64,000 nucleotides of DNA from Desulfovibrio sp. OH1186_COT-070 (GCF_003860215.1 NZ_RQYH01000011.1:37223-101222), one strand, 5' to 3'. Positions 36,303 to 46,704 are shown, counted from the first letter of the stretch. Program-made: numbers and translations. Notes: generated from the letters alone by a model not told the origin.

Positions 36303-36737
36303 ATGCGTACCGTTCTTCTGGCATCGGATCACGCCGGTTTTGAAATGAAAAAAACTCTTCTGGCCCATCTGGAATCCAGGGGTTTTGACGTTGTCGACCA
36401 CGGCACGCACTCCACAGAAAGCTGCGACTACCCCGTGCTGGCCCACAAGCTCTGCGAGGCCGTAAAGCACACCGGCTGTACAGGCATTCTCATCTGCGGC
36501 ACGGGCATCGGGGTTTCCATCACGGCCAACAGGCACGCAGAAATTCGCGCGGCCCTCTGCTTCACAGAACTGCACGCCCGGCTGGCCCGCCGCCATAACA
36601 ACGCCAATGTGCTCTGCCTCGGCGCACGCATGACCGGCACGGAACTGGCCGGAGCCATTGTGGACGCATTTCTGGAAACCCGCTTCGAGGGGGGGCGGCA
36701 TCAGCGGCGTCTGGACATGATACAGCAGCGCACATAA
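36303..36737 (+). CDS. rpiB: Ribose-5-phosphate isomerase B
   Basis: A 144-residue RpiB/LacAB-family isomerase converting ribose-5-phosphate and ribulose-5-phosphate in the pentose phosphate pathway. Typical features are ASDHAGFEMK at the start, VVDHGTHS, the active-site cysteine in ILICGTGIGVSI and RHNNANVLCLGAR. GCAGGAGCCGCC precedes the ATG. It is followed after nine bases by cysS. Confidence 0.94.
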   Translation: MRTVLLASDHAGFEMKKTLLAHLESRGFDVVDHGTHSTESCDYPVLAHKLCEAVKHTGCTGILICGTGIGVSITANRHAEIRAALCFTELHARLARRHNNANVLCLGARMTGTELAGAIVDAFLETRFEGGRHQRRLDMIQQRT

Positions 36738-36745
36738 GGATCATC

Positions 36746-38197
36746 ATGCTTATCTACAATACGCTGGGACGGAAAAAAGAAGAATTTGTCCCCGTGCGTC
36801 CGGGCAGGGCGCACATGTACGTCTGCGGCATCACGGCCTACGATTACTGCCATATCGGGCACGCCCGCTCAGCCCTGGTTTTCGACATATTGGTACGCCA
36901 GTTGCGGCATCTGGGCCTGGAGGTGCTTTTTGTCCGCAACTTCACCGATGTGGACGACAAGATTATCAACCGTGCGCGCGAAGAGGGGCGGGACTGGCGT
37001 GAAGTGGCCCAAACCTACATGGACGCCTTTCACGAAGATATGGATCGCCTCGGGGTTTTGCGGGCGGATCAGGAGCCGCGCGCCACGGAGCATATCCCCG
37101 AAATCCTGTCTTTGTGTGCCCGGCTGATGGATGCCGGCATGGCCTACGCCACGCCCTCGGGGGATGTGTATTTTCGGGTGCGCGCTTACGCTCCCTATGG
37201 CAAACTTTCAGGCCGCAGCCTGGACGAACTGCGCTCCGGAGCGCGGGTCGCGCCCGGAGAGGAAAAGGAAGACCCTCTGGACTTTGCCCTCTGGAAAGCG
37301 GCCAAAGCCAGCGAGCCTTTCTGGGATGCTCCCTGGGGCAAGGGGCGGCCCGGCTGGCACATCGAATGCTCGGCCATGAGCGAAGCCTGCCTGCCTCTGG
37401 ACATCCACGGCGGCGGTCAGGATCTGGTTTTTCCACACCACGAAAATGAAATTGCCCAGTCCGAGGCTGTGTGCGGCTGTTCCCTCGCCAAATACTGGGT
37501 GCACAACGGTTTTGTACAGGTGAACACGGAAAAAATGTCCAAATCCCTGGGCAATTTCACGACCATCCGCGCCATTCTGGAAAATTATCTGCCGGAAAGC
37601 CTGCGTTTTTTCCTGCTGGGCAAGCACTACCGCAGCCCCATTGATTTTACCGCCGACAGCATGAGCGAGGCAGAAAAAGCCCAGCACCGCGTCTATTCCT
37701 CCCTGCTGGAGGCGCGCAGAGTCCTGAACCGCACCACATGGAAAAAGAAAGAGCTTCCGCAGGAAATACGCAAGGAATGGGAAGAATTGCCCCAGGCCTT
37801 TGATGCCGCCCTGAACGATGACCTGAACACGGCGCAGGCTCTGGGCCAGATTTTCTCCCATGTCCGCCTGGTGAACCGCCTGCTGGAAGACAAAAATCTG
37901 AAATCCGGCGAAGAAGCCCGCCTGCTGCTGGAGCAATTTGTGGCTCGCGCCCGCCAATGGCATGCCCGCCTGGGGCTTTTTGGTCAGGAGCCGGAAATCT
38001 TTTTGCAGGAGCTGCGCGCCGTCCGGGCCAAACGCAAAAACCTTGATGTGCAACGGGTGGAGGAGTTGCTGCACAAACGCGGGCAGGCCCGCGCAGCAAA
38101 GGATTTTGCCCTTTCCGACGCCCTGCGCCAGGAATTGCAGGAAATGGGCGTCAGCGTCAGGGACACTCCCGACGGGCAGACCTGGGATACGGACTAG
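36746..38197 (+). CDS. cysS: Cysteinyl-tRNA synthetase
   Basis: A 483-residue class I tRNA synthetase. The HIGH motif is in [15 protein letters not shown] and KMSKS in [11 protein letters not shown]; the zinc-binding residues include CGIT near the start and [10 protein letters not shown]. Length is normal and no truncation is seen. ATAAGGATCATC precedes the ATG. It sits between rpiB and the M48 peptidase gene. Confidence 0.96.
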   Translation: MLIYNTLGRKKEEFVPVRPGRAHMYVCGITAYDYCHIGHARSALVFDILVRQLRHLGLEVLFVRNFTDVDDKIINRAREEGRDWREVAQTYMDAFHEDMDRLGVLRADQEPRATEHIPEILSLCARLMDAGMAYATPSGDVYFRVRAYAPYGKLSGRSLDELRSGARVAPGEEKEDPLDFALWKAAKASEPFWDAPWGKGRPGWHIECSAMSEACLPLDIHGGGQDLVFPHHENEIAQSEAVCGCSLAKYWVHNGFVQVNTEKMSKSLGNFTTIRAILENYLPESLRFFLLGKHYRSPIDFTADSMSEAEKAQHRVYSSLLEARRVLNRTTWKKKELPQEIRKEWEELPQAFDAALNDDLNTAQALGQIFSHVRLVNRLLEDKNLKSGEEARLLLEQFVARARQWHARLGLFGQEPEIFLQELRAVRAKRKNLDVQRVEELLHKRGQARAAKDFALSDALRQELQEMGVSVRDTPDGQTWDTD

Positions 38198-38245
38198 CGC
38201 CCGCGCCCCCAAGGACCGGCCGCACCACGGCATGAGGATCGTGCT

Positions 38246-39652
38246 ATGCCCTCTCTCTTTCAGCGCCCCTGGCTGCGGATTCTTGTTCTGCTGGCCTTTG
38301 TCGTGCCGCAGGCCATCCCCGCAACGGCTCCGGCCTTCTTTTTCGGCGGAGTGTCCATCAAGGACGAAAAGGAGATGGGGCGCAAATTTGACGCCATGAT
38401 CCGCGCCAACATGGGTGTTGTGGACGATCCGGAAGTCAGCCAGTATGTGGGCCGGATTCTGGAGCGCCTGACCAAAAACCTCCCGCCGCAGCCCTTCACC
38501 TTCAAGGCGGCGGTTTTTCTGCACAATTCCATGAATGCCTTTGCCCTGCCCGGCGGATATGTTTATGTGTTCACAGGGCTGGTCATGCATATGGAAAGCG
38601 AGGAAGAACTGGCGGGGGTGCTGGCGCACGAACTGGCCCATGTTACCCAGCGCCATGTAGCCGCCCGTCTGGAGCGGGCGCAGCTTGTGTCTCTCGGCTC
38701 CCTGCTGCTGGCGGTGGCGGGCGTGGCCCTGGGCGGTTCGGGCGGGGGAACCCTGGCCGTCGGGGCCATGGGCGCGGGGCAGTCGGCCATGCTCAATTAC
38801 AACCGCATGGACGAAAACGAGGCAGACCACATCGGCCTGCAATATCTTGTGGCCGCAGGCTATCCCCCGGCAGGCATGGTGCGGGGCTTCCAGCTTCTGC
38901 GGCAAAAAAGCCGCATGAGCGGAACCAGCATTCCCACCTATCTTTCCACCCATCCGGCCATCGGAGACCGCATCAACGGCATCCAGGCCCGCATCCAGAC
39001 CATGCCTGCTGCCGTTCGCAACCGCGCTACGGACAACACGCGCTTCGCGCGCGTCAACACTCTGCTCTGGGCGCGCTACGGCGACGGGCAGGCAGCCCTG
39101 CACCGCTTTGCGGGCAAGGACAGCCTCTCGGCTCTGGGACGGGGCATCGTGCTGGCGCGGCTCAACCGCATCCCCGATGCGGGTGCGGCCTTTGACCGCG
39201 CTCTGGAACTGGCCCCCAGCGACCCGCTGGTATTGCGCGAAGCAGGCATTTTTCACTACCGCAAAGGCGATATGAGCCGGGCCGAGGGCCTGTTGCGTCA
39301 GGCCATGCGCCTTGACCCGCGCGACTACATGGCCTCGTTTTTCTACGCCCGCATGCTGGACGAAACCGGCAGACAGGCCCAGGCCAAAAGCCACTATCAA
39401 GACGTGCTGCGTGCCGTGCCGGAGGATGCGGAAGTGCACGAGGCCTACGGCAAGTCCCTGGGCAGGGCGGGCGACAAAGCCAACGCCTTCATCCATCTGG
39501 CTTACGCCGCCCTGTATGCCAACAACAAGAAACTGGCCGAACGCTACTTCAGGGAAGCCAAGGGACAGGCGGAAAAATCCTCCGACAAAAGGGCTTTTCA
39601 ACGCCTGGAGGCTGCCTACAAGGAGCGCAAGGAAATGTGGGACCAAAAATGA
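38246..39652 (+). CDS. M48 family metallopeptidase with TPR domain (BepA-like)
   Basis: A 468-residue exported protein: a signal peptide (residues about 1-27), an M48 zinc peptidase domain with HELAH (128-132) and the third ligand in DENEADHIG, then a C-terminal TPR array (from about 290). E. coli BepA, which has this layout, checks outer-membrane protein and LptD assembly in the periplasm. The stop overlaps the hslV start (ATGA). By analogy I infer a role in envelope protein quality control. Confidence 0.9.
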   Translation: MPSLFQRPWLRILVLLAFVVPQAIPATAPAFFFGGVSIKDEKEMGRKFDAMIRANMGVVDDPEVSQYVGRILERLTKNLPPQPFTFKAAVFLHNSMNAFALPGGYVYVFTGLVMHMESEEELAGVLAHELAHVTQRHVAARLERAQLVSLGSLLLAVAGVALGGSGGGTLAVGAMGAGQSAMLNYNRMDENEADHIGLQYLVAAGYPPAGMVRGFQLLRQKSRMSGTSIPTYLSTHPAIGDRINGIQARIQTMPAAVRNRATDNTRFARVNTLLWARYGDGQAALHRFAGKDSLSALGRGIVLARLNRIPDAGAAFDRALELAPSDPLVLREAGIFHYRKGDMSRAEGLLRQAMRLDPRDYMASFFYARMLDETGRQAQAKSHYQDVLRAVPEDAEVHEAYGKSLGRAGDKANAFIHLAYAALYANNKKLAERYFREAKGQAEKSSDKRAFQRLEAAYKERKEMWDQK

Positions 39653-40212
39653 CAGAGACACATGCCACAACCATACTGGCGGTACGCAAGAACGGCCTTG
39701 TGGCTCTGGCCGGAGACGGCCAGGTCACTCTGGGGCAGACCATGATCATGAAGCAGGCGGCCCGCAAGGTGCGCCGCTTGCACCAGGGAAAAATTCTGGC
39801 GGGGTTCGCCGGCGCCACGGCCGATGCCTTTACCCTGTTTGAAATTTTTGAAGACAAACTCAAGGAAGTCCGGGGCGACATGCGCCGCGCCGCAGTGGAA
39901 ATGACACGGGAATGGCGCAGGGACAAGTATCTGCGCAAGCTGGAAGCCATGCTGCTGCTGGCTGATGAGGAACACACGCTTGTTCTCTCCGGCACGGGCG
40001 ATGTCATCGAGCCTGACGACGGCGTGGCGGCCATCGGCAGCGGCGGCCCTTACGCCCTGGCTGCGGCCAGGGCACTCGCGCGCCACAGTACCCTTGATGC
40101 GGAAAGTATTGCCTGTGAGGCCATGCGCATTGCCGCAGAAATCTGCGTGTACACCAACGACAGGCTGACTCTGGAAACCCTGCCGCCAGCGGGCGACAAC
40201 GCGGACAACTAA
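39649..40212 (+). CDS. hslV: ATP-dependent protease subunit HslV
   Basis: A 187-residue proteasome-like peptidase. The catalytic threonine lies in [11 protein letters not shown]; about six residues precede it and would be removed, as in forms with a short propeptide. Motifs [19 protein letters not shown] and the C-terminal [10 protein letters not shown] are present. The start overlaps the preceding stop. The partner ATPase gene hslU, normally adjacent, is not found in the window. Confidence 0.93.
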   Translation: MTETHATTILAVRKNGLVALAGDGQVTLGQTMIMKQAARKVRRLHQGKILAGFAGATADAFTLFEIFEDKLKEVRGDMRRAAVEMTREWRRDKYLRKLEAMLLLADEEHTLVLSGTGDVIEPDDGVAAIGSGGPYALAAARALARHSTLDAESIACEAMRIAAEICVYTNDRLTLETLPPAGDNADN

Positions 40213-40240
40213 AAACTCTGCGGAATTGAAGAAAGGCTGC

Positions 40241-41089
40241 ATGGAGATCCTCAACGCGGGCTGCAAGGTGAATCTGGGGTTGCGTATCACCGGCGTGCGT
40301 CCCGATGGATACCATGAGTTGGACTCCCTGTTCTGGCCCCTGCCCCATCCCCACGATTGCCTGGAAATCAGGCCGCTGCACAGCGGCGGCCTGAAGTTTT
40401 TCTGCGCGCAGCCGGACTTTCCTGCGGACAATACCCTCACCAGGGCATACGCGCTTTTTGCCCGCGCAGCGGGGCATGCCCCCTCCCTGGAATTGACCCT
40501 GCACAAGGGCATCCCGCACGGGGCGGGCCTTGGCGGCGGCAGCAGCGATGCGGCTGCCCTGCTGCTCTGGCTCAACGCCCGCGCAGAGCGCCCGCTGGCA
40601 GGGCAAGACCTGTCGGCCATAGCCGCAAGGGTGGGGGCGGACACGCCTTTTTTTCTCCAGTCATCTCCCTGCCGCGTGCGCGGCATCGGGGAGATATTGG
40701 AGCCTGTCGGCAGAATGCTGACCGGCTGGCATCTGGTGCTGGTCTGCCCCATGATTCATGTCAGCACGCCCTGGGCCTTTGCCGCCTACGATGCGGCCTG
40801 CGCAGGACAAAACAGCTTGACAATTGCCGGGGGCGGGGCTAATGGAGTTTTTCTCTCCGGGGGGCGCCCCCTGCCGGACATGCACAACGACCTTGAGGCC
40901 GTTGTTTTGGCGTGTCACCCACAGCTTGCGGCTATCAAGGCGGATCTGCTGCGCTTCGGAGCGGAAGCTGCGGGCATGAGCGGCAGTGGCTCAAGCATGG
41001 TGGGGCTTTTTGCCGCAGAGAACGCGGCGCAGGATGCTGCACGGCATCTGCGCGGGGAGAATTGGCGTGTTTTCACGCATGTGTTGTGA
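40241..41089 (+). CDS. ispE: 4-diphosphocytidyl-2-C-methyl-D-erythritol kinase
   Basis: A 282-residue GHMP kinase of the MEP isoprenoid pathway. Family features are LNAGCKVNLGLRI at the start (Lys in the substrate site), the ATP loop HGAGLGGGSSDAAA and GMSGSGSSMVGLF near the end. A TTG start at 40226 is possible, but the ATG at 40241 with GAAAGG upstream is likelier. It lies after hslV with a 28-bp gap and just before tRNA-Gln. Confidence 0.93.
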   Translation: MEILNAGCKVNLGLRITGVRPDGYHELDSLFWPLPHPHDCLEIRPLHSGGLKFFCAQPDFPADNTLTRAYALFARAAGHAPSLELTLHKGIPHGAGLGGGSSDAAALLLWLNARAERPLAGQDLSAIAARVGADTPFFLQSSPCRVRGIGEILEPVGRMLTGWHLVLVCPMIHVSTPWAFAAYDAACAGQNSLTIAGGGANGVFLSGGRPLPDMHNDLEAVVLACHPQLAAIKADLLRFGAEAAGMSGSGSSMVGLFAAENAAQDAARHLRGENWRVFTHVL

Positions 41090-41094
41090 CGCAC

Positions 41095-41169
41095 TGGGAT
41101 GTAGCCAAGTGGTAAGGCAACGGGTTTTGGCTCCGTCATACGAAGGTTCGACCCCTTCCATCCCAGCCA
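41095..41169 (+). tRNA. tRNA-Gln (anticodon TTG)
   Basis: A full cloverleaf: acceptor stem TGGGATG (41095-41101) with CATCCCA (41159-41165), D-arm AGCCAAGTGGTAAGGC, anticodon arm ACGGG-TTTTGGC-TCCGT with TTG as anticodon, T-arm with GGTTCGACC. Discriminator G and encoded CCA close the gene. It lies five bases after ispE and may be co-transcribed with prs. Confidence 0.96.
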
Positions 41170-41304
41170 CAGCATCCGCCGGGTGCGGGATTGTCCCGCC
41201 GGTGCGGTACGCAGGATGAAAACGCCTTTGTTGTGAAACGGCCCGGCGGCACAGGCCTGCACCGTCCGGGCACGCGTTGGCTGCTGGCCGCAACAGGACC
41301 ACAC

Positions 41305-42252
41305 ATGTACAGCGATCTGAAGATCGTCACCGGGTCTTCCAATCCGGATCTGGCCAAAGCCATCTGCGACCACCTCGGGTGTCAGCTCACGCCCACGCTG
41401 GCGACCAGATTCAGCGATGGTGAACTGCGTATCGAGATCGGCGACAATGTGCGCGGTGATGATGTGTTTGTGGTGCAGCCCACCTGTCCGCCCAACATCA
41501 ACCGCAATCTGGTGCAACTCTGCCTCATGCTGGACGCCCTGAAAAGAGCCAGCGCGGGCAGGATTACCGCTGTGATTCCCTATTACGGCTATGCCCGCCA
41601 AGACCGCAAGGTTTCGCCCCGCGCACCCATCAGCGCCAAGATGGTGGCGGATTTCATCAGCGTGGCCGGGGCCGAGCGCGTGGTCACCGTTGACCTGCAT
41701 GCCGGGCAGATTCAGGGATATTTCGACTGCCCGGTAGACAATCTTTTCGCTGTTCCGGTCATGCTGGAGGCCCTGCGCCAACTGGACAAGGAAAACCTTG
41801 TCATCGTTTCCCCCGATGCCGGTGGCGTGGAGCGCGCGCGGGCGTTCGCCAAGCGCCTTGACGCTCCCCTGGCCATTGTGGACAAGCGCAGGGACAAGCC
41901 CAACCAGGCACAGGCCATGCATGTCATTGGCGATGTGCAGGGGCGTCTGGCCGTTGTGGTGGACGACATGATCGACACTGCGGGCACACTCTGCACCGGA
42001 GCGGAAGTTCTGCTCAAAAACGGCGCCACCAAAATTGTGGCCTGCGCCACCCATGCCGTGCTCTCCGGGCCGGCCATTGAGCGTATCAACGCGACCGAGG
42101 CGCTCTCGCAGGTCTTTGTCACGGACACCATCCCCCTGGGCGAAAAGCTCGAAAGCTGCTCCAAGATCACGGTGGTTTCCGTGGCGGCCCTGCTGGGAAA
42201 AACCATCCACAACATCCATACGGGATCTTCGGTCAGCGTGTTGTTTGTGTAG
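41305..42252 (+). CDS. prs: Ribose-phosphate pyrophosphokinase
   Basis: A 315-residue PRPP synthetase. It begins MYSDLKIVTGSSNPDLAKAI and has RFSDGELRIEI, the YYGYARQDRK catalytic loop, and the ribose-phosphate loop VVDDMIDTAGTL. ATP and ribose-5-phosphate are converted to PRPP, which feeds upp, hpt and hisC-related pathways present in the same window. The start at 41305 follows CAACAGGACC; the frame is open upstream through a 135-bp leader after the tRNA. Confidence 0.95.
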   Translation: MYSDLKIVTGSSNPDLAKAICDHLGCQLTPTLATRFSDGELRIEIGDNVRGDDVFVVQPTCPPNINRNLVQLCLMLDALKRASAGRITAVIPYYGYARQDRKVSPRAPISAKMVADFISVAGAERVVTVDLHAGQIQGYFDCPVDNLFAVPVMLEALRQLDKENLVIVSPDAGGVERARAFAKRLDAPLAIVDKRRDKPNQAQAMHVIGDVQGRLAVVVDDMIDTAGTLCTGAEVLLKNGATKIVACATHAVLSGPAIERINATEALSQVFVTDTIPLGEKLESCSKITVVSVAALLGKTIHNIHTGSSVSVLFV

Positions 42253-42360
42253 CACCGCTCCGGGAGCGGAACATTTGGAGGCCGGGAGCCATCACGCAGA
42301 GACCTGCGCCCGGCCAGAAAGAATTTTTCCGCCTGTCGGCGGCAAGCAAGGAGTGACGCC

Positions 42361-42954
42361 ATGAGCATTGAAAAAACATTGAGCGTGCAAAAACGCGAAG
42401 GCAGCGGCAAGGGCGCCAGCGGCCGTCTGCGCGCGCAAAAGCTGATTCCCGGCGTGTTTTACACCCCTGACGGAAAAAATATTTCCGTTCAGGCTCCCAG
42501 CCTGCCTCTGGAAAAGATGTACGGCGAAATGGGGCACACCACCGTGTTCAACCTGGAAATTGACGATCAGGGCAAAAAAACGGTGTATCCCGTACTCATC
42601 TGGCAGGTGCAGCAGCACCCCTACAAAAAAGCCTTCACGCATATCGATTTTTACGGCGTGGATCTGGACAAGCCCGTGACCGTGGAAGTGCCTCTGGAAT
42701 TTGTGGGTGTTTCGCGCGGCGTCAAGCTGGGCGGCGCGCTTGAAACCTACCGCGAATCGGTGCGCCTGAGCAGCAAGCCCATGGACATGCCCAAAAAAGT
42801 CACGCTGGACATCAGCGACATGGGCATCAACGACACCATCAGCGTGGCGGATCTTGCTCTGCCCCCCAATGTCCGCGCCGTATTTGACCAGAATTTTGCC
42901 CTGGTCAGCGTCATTGCCAAAACCAAGGAAGACGAGGCCGCCGGAGCCGAGTAG
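42361..42954 (+). CDS. rplY: Ribosomal protein L25, Ctc form
   Basis: A 197-residue protein: an N-terminal L25 domain that binds 5S rRNA (KREGSGKGASGRLRAQKLIP) plus the longer C-terminal TL5/Ctc domain (VEVPLEFVGVSRGVKLGG). The Ctc form is typical of many bacteria outside the gamma group and is linked to stress. CAAGGAGTGACGCC precedes the ATG. It follows prs and precedes a hairpin. Confidence 0.94.
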   Translation: MSIEKTLSVQKREGSGKGASGRLRAQKLIPGVFYTPDGKNISVQAPSLPLEKMYGEMGHTTVFNLEIDDQGKKTVYPVLIWQVQQHPYKKAFTHIDFYGVDLDKPVTVEVPLEFVGVSRGVKLGGALETYRESVRLSSKPMDMPKKVTLDISDMGINDTISVADLALPPNVRAVFDQNFALVSVIAKTKEDEAAGAE

Positions 42955-42985
42955 AGCATGGCTCACAGTCCGGACGCCCTGCAAG

Positions 42986-43031
42986 GGACGCGGCAAGGCC
43001 GGTTTCGCACGGAACCGGCCTTGCCGCGTCC
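42986..43031 (+). terminator. Long hairpin between rplY and the hydrolase gene
   Basis: A 19-bp perfect stem: 42986-43004 (GGACGCGGCAAGGCCGGTT) with 43013-43031, loop of 8 nt. No T-run follows, so it may act as a partial terminator or processing site between rplY and the downstream genes. Confidence 0.6.
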
Positions 43032-43044
43032 TGCCCCGTCCCGC

Positions 43045-43899
43045 ATGGTGCCTCTGGGCAGGGCCACACTGGAAGTGTGGGACAATACCGGGGCCGGAAG
43101 CCTGCTCTTCTACCCCGGAACCATGCTTTCGCCCCTGCAGTACCGCCCCCTGCTCCAGGCTCTCCACCAGTCGGGATTCGCCGTGGCGGGGCTGCACCTT
43201 ACCGGGCACGGGGTCAACAGGCACAGCGTGGGCTTTACCTTTGACGATTTGTTGCGCGATGGCCTGGAAGCGGAGAAGTGGCTTGCGGATGCGGGCCTTG
43301 GCCCTGTCGCTGTTTGCGGACACAGCCAGGGCGGCATTCTGGCTCTGGCCCATGCGGCAACGTCCCCAAGCCTTGCCGCAGCCCTGCCGATCAGCGCCGT
43401 ACTGCCCCAGACGGATGCAGCCGTGACCCTGACCCGCTTTGCGCCGCTGGCAGCGCACAGGCAAAAAATTCAGGCAATTATGCGCAGCGTTGCCCGCCAC
43501 CTGCCGCGCCTGCCCCTGCCCCTGCAGAGCTATCTTTCCACCCGCAGGATCGTGGCCGGAGCGCGGCGTTGCGTCACCAGCCGCGCGCGCGTCAGGCTGA
43601 CCTATCCCCTCATTTTTCTGGACAGCCTGTTTTCCGCGCGCGTCAGCCATGCTCTGCGCTGCCCCTTGTGCCTGTTCAGCGCTCGTGATGATGCGCTGTT
43701 CACCCCGCACCTGACGGAAAACCTTTTTTCGCATGTACAGGCGCCGGAGAAAAAGCTTGTCTGGCTGCCCGGCGGAGGCCATCTTGCCACCATGAACCCA
43801 CCCTTGTGCCGCTTTGTCGCCCGCCACGCGGCAGCTTTTTGCGCAGGCCTGGGGCTGCCTGTAAGACTCTTCGACAGCGGAGCAGATGATGGACTATGA
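43045..43899 (+). CDS. Alpha/beta hydrolase
   Basis: A 284-residue alpha/beta-hydrolase fold protein. The nucleophile elbow GHSQGG gives the serine; the acid and His are likely in SARDDALF and GGGHLATMN. Substrate is unknown. The frame is open to 42958, but that stretch would translate the rplY hairpin, so the ATG at 43045 just after the hairpin is preferred. It overlaps pth by a few bases. Confidence 0.82.
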   Translation: MVPLGRATLEVWDNTGAGSLLFYPGTMLSPLQYRPLLQALHQSGFAVAGLHLTGHGVNRHSVGFTFDDLLRDGLEAEKWLADAGLGPVAVCGHSQGGILALAHAATSPSLAAALPISAVLPQTDAAVTLTRFAPLAAHRQKIQAIMRSVARHLPRLPLPLQSYLSTRRIVAGARRCVTSRARVRLTYPLIFLDSLFSARVSHALRCPLCLFSARDDALFTPHLTENLFSHVQAPEKKLVWLPGGGHLATMNPPLCRFVARHAAAFCAGLGLPVRLFDSGADDGL

Positions 43900-44482
43900 C
43901 GGTCTGCTTGTGGGCCTGGGCAATCCGGGGCCGCGCTATGAACATACCCGCCACAACTGTGGGTTTGCCCTGGTTGATGCCCTGCTCCGCCTGGCCGCGA
44001 CAGAAGGCCGTGCCGACGAACTCAACGGCGCAAAATTTTCCTGTCTGCTGTGGCGGGTGCGCCTGCCCCTGTTGCCCGGCCTCTGGCTGGCCGCCAAACC
44101 CCAGACATTCATGAATCAGAGCGGCATGTGCGTACAGCCCCTGCTGGCCTGGCACAAAATCAGCCCATCCCGGCTGGTGGTTGCCCACGACGAACTGGAT
44201 ATCCCCGTTGGAGAACTGCGCTTCAAATGCGGCGGGGGCAATGCCGGGCACAACGGCCTTGCCTCCATCACCCGGCAGTTGGGCACACCGGATTTCTGCC
44301 GCCTGCGCATGGGTATCGGCCGTCCCCCCCACAAGGGAGATGTTGTCAACTGGGTGCTGGGCCGCCCCGATGCCGAAGACGCGGCAAAACTGTCCGCCGC
44401 GCTGCCGCCAGCCCTGAACGTTCTGGCAAGCTTTGCGACCCATGGACGGGAAGAAGCCGTGCGCGCCGCAAAGAACGCATAA
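43889..44482 (+). CDS. pth: Peptidyl-tRNA hydrolase
   Basis: A 197-residue Pth that releases tRNA from stalled peptidyl-tRNA. The signature LVGLGNPGPRYEHTRHNCGF contains the catalytic His; KPQTFMNQSG, HDELDIPVG and GGNAGHNGLASI follow. Two adjacent ATGs occur (43886 and 43889); GGAG six bases before 43889 favours the second. It overlaps the alpha/beta-hydrolase gene, which implies coupling. The group rplY-pth is typical of translation-stress clusters. Confidence 0.94.
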   Translation: MDYDGLLVGLGNPGPRYEHTRHNCGFALVDALLRLAATEGRADELNGAKFSCLLWRVRLPLLPGLWLAAKPQTFMNQSGMCVQPLLAWHKISPSRLVVAHDELDIPVGELRFKCGGGNAGHNGLASITRQLGTPDFCRLRMGIGRPPHKGDVVNWVLGRPDAEDAAKLSAALPPALNVLASFATHGREEAVRAAKNA

Positions 44483-44529
44483 CCCGCTTTGCAAAAAAAT
44501 ATTCCCCGGCCACGGAAAACTTTTTCAAC

Positions 44530-44558
44530 TGGACGCCGCCCCGCCTTTGGGCTATTCT
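44530..44558 (+). promoter_or_regulatory. Possible sigma-70 promoter for the CarD-like gene
   Basis: TGGACG (44530-44535), 17-bp spacer, TATTCT (44553-44558), about 94 bp before the start codon. A moderate match. Confidence 0.35.
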
Positions 44559-44651
44559 TCCCAAAGAGTTGGCTTCAGCACCTTTTGCATCCTCAGGCAA
44601 CGCAAGCTGTCCGGTTTCGCGCAGGCTGCCCTTCGCGGGCTTGGTGAAGAC

Positions 44652-45164
44652 ATGTTTTCTCCCAACAATCTCGTGGTATATCCGGCCCAGGGCGTGGGCG
44701 AGATAGAACGCATCGAAAGCCGGAATATCGGCGATGCGGAATGCCGATTCTACATTGTGCGCATCCGGGCCAACAATGTGACCCTCATGGTGCCGGTGTC
44801 CAACGCCGACCATGTGGGCCTGCGGCCTCCTGTGCCTGCGCCCCGCGCGCAGGAAATTCTGGACTCTCTGCACGGCGATACCGAAAAAACCGTACACACC
44901 GGGCAGAACTGGAACCGCCGTTTTCGCGAATATTCCGAACGCCTCAAGGATCCGGAACTGGGCGTGGTGGCCGGGGTATTGCGCGAACTTCTGCTCATTG
45001 GCCGCCAGAAAGAACTTTCCTTTGGCGAACGGCGCTTGCAGGAACAGGCCATGAGCCTTGTAACCGGAGAGCTTGCCGTGGTTTTGCAGCGCGATGAAGA
45101 CCAGTTGCGCAGCGACCTGCTCGAGCGCTATGCCCCTCCGCCCGCTCCCGAAGAAGCCCTGTAG
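44652..45164 (+). CDS. CarD/CdnL family transcription regulator
   Basis: A 170-residue protein with the CarD/CdnL RNA-polymerase-interaction domain at the start (FSPNNLVVYPAQGVGEIERI, YIVRIRANNVTLMVPV) and the helical DNA-contacting part after residue 80 (RRFREYSERLKDPEL). CdnL proteins stabilise open complexes at housekeeping promoters. The ATG at 44652 follows GGTGAAG; the open frame upstream lacks domain sequence. It precedes rho by about 240 bp. Confidence 0.9.
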   Translation: MFSPNNLVVYPAQGVGEIERIESRNIGDAECRFYIVRIRANNVTLMVPVSNADHVGLRPPVPAPRAQEILDSLHGDTEKTVHTGQNWNRRFREYSERLKDPELGVVAGVLRELLLIGRQKELSFGERRLQEQAMSLVTGELAVVLQRDEDQLRSDLLERYAPPPAPEEAL

Positions 45165-45408
45165 ACCTGCCGCTCCTCCGGATATTTTTTGCCTTGCCGC
45201 CTCCGGAGTGCAAAGCCCCCGTCACAGGCCGCAAAAGATCCGGAAAGCATTTTGGCCGCTCCCGTATTTTTTTCTTGCCATGCGGGAAAAGATAGGCTAA
45301 TCGCAAACCGCATATCCCCTTATTGCTTATTGTCCCCTGCCACATACGTTTTCCGTCGGGTGTCACCGCACCCTGTTGTTTCGTGTCGTACAAAAAAACC
45401 GGATGATT

Positions 45409-46704
45409 ATGCGCAAGAAGAAAGCATCTCCCCCCCTGTTGAGCGACAGCACCCTGAACCTCACCGACCTGAAAACCCGCAGCATGCAAAACCTGATGGA
45501 ACTGGCCGAGCAGTATGAAATCGAAAATGCCAGTTCCATGCGCAAGCAGGAATTGATTTTCGCCCTGCTTTCGGCCTGCTCTCTGCAAAACGGCGCTATC
45601 TACGGCGACGGTGTGCTGGAAATTCTGCCCGACGGATTCGGTTTTCTGCGCTCGCCCCTGTCCAGCTACATGCCCGGCCCGGACGACATTTATGTTTCGC
45701 CTTCGCAAATTCGCCGTTTTTCCCTGCGCAAGGGGGATATTGTTTCGGGCCAGATACGCCCGCCCAAGGAATGCGAACGCTACTTTGCCCTGCTCAAGGT
45801 CACGGAAATAGGCCTGGAGCCGCCGGAAAACGCAAAAAATCTCGTTCTGTTCGACAATCTCACGCCCATTTATCCCGACCAGCAGCTTGTCATGGAAAAC
45901 GGCGAGAAAAATCTCGCCAACCGCGTTGTGGATCTGATGGCGCCTGTCGGCTGTGGGCAGCGCGGGCTCATCGTGGCCCCGCCGCGCACGGGCAAGACCG
46001 TTCTGCTCCAGTCCCTGGCCAATGCCATCAATGCCAACAACCCCGATGTCTACCTCATCGTCCTGCTCATTGACGAGCGCCCCGAGGAAGTGACCGACAT
46101 GGAGCGCACGGTCAAAAAGGCCGAAGTGGTCAGCTCCACTTTCGACGAACCGCCCCAGCGCCATGTTCAGGTGTGCGAAATGGTGCTGGAAAAGGCCAAA
46201 CGCCTGGTGGAGCGCAAACGGGATGTGGTCATTCTGCTGGATTCCATCACCCGCCTGGGCCGCGCCTACAATGCGGTCACCCCGTCATCGGGGAGGGTAC
46301 TCTCCGGCGGGCTTGACGCCAACGCCCTGCAGCGCCCCAAACGCTTTTTCGGCGCTGCCCGCAATATCGAGGAAGGCGGCAGCCTGACCATCATTGCAAC
46401 GGCCCTCATTGATACCGGCTCCCGCATGGATGAGGTCATCTTTGAAGAGTTCAAGGGAACCGGCAACATGGAAATCTACCTGGATCGCCACCTTGCCGAA
46501 AAGCGCGTATTCCCGGCCATTGACATCAACCGCACGGGAACCCGCAAGGAAGACCTGCTCCTGCCCGAAGACGTGCTCAACCGCGTCTGGATTCTGCGCA
46601 AAATCCTGGCTCCCATGTCGTCCATCGACAGCATGGAGTTTTTACTGGACAAGATGCGGCCCACCAAGTCCAACAGGGACTTCATGAATGCCATGGGGAA
46701 ATAG
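45409..46704 (+). CDS. rho: Transcription termination factor Rho
   Basis: A 431-residue RNA helicase. The N-terminal helix bundle ([16 protein letters not shown]) and cold-shock RNA-binding domain ([19 protein letters not shown]) are followed by the Rho ATPase domain with the P-loop [22 protein letters not shown] (Walker B), the Q-loop and R-loop ([10 protein letters not shown]). There is no large insert. ATG codons at 45403 and 45409 are both possible; GGATGA before 45409 favours it. Confidence 0.95.
   Translation: MRKKKASPPLLSDSTLNLTDLKTRSMQNLMELAEQYEIENASSMRKQELIFALLSACSLQNGAIYGDGVLEILPDGFGFLRSPLSSYMPGPDDIYVSPSQIRRFSLRKGDIVSGQIRPPKECERYFALLKVTEIGLEPPENAKNLVLFDNLTPIYPDQQLVMENGEKNLANRVVDLMAPVGCGQRGLIVAPPRTGKTVLLQSLANAINANNPDVYLIVLLIDERPEEVTDMERTVKKAEVVSSTFDEPPQRHVQVCEMVLEKAKRLVERKRDVVILLDSITRLGRAYNAVTPSSGRVLSGGLDANALQRPKRFFGAARNIEEGGSLTIIATALIDTGSRMDEVIFEEFKGTGNMEIYLDRHLAEKRVFPAIDINRTGTRKEDLLLPEDVLNRVWILRKILAPMSSIDSMEFLLDKMRPTKSNRDFMNAMGK

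Noticed and set aside
37208..39670. An 820-codon open frame on the minus strand opposite cysS and the M48 gene
   Set aside because: Both plus-strand genes have full catalytic motifs; the antisense frame is open only because of GC-biased third positions.
42958..43044. An N-terminal extension of the alpha/beta hydrolase from 42958
   Set aside because: The first 29 codons would translate a 19-bp perfect hairpin; the ATG just after it gives the natural domain start.
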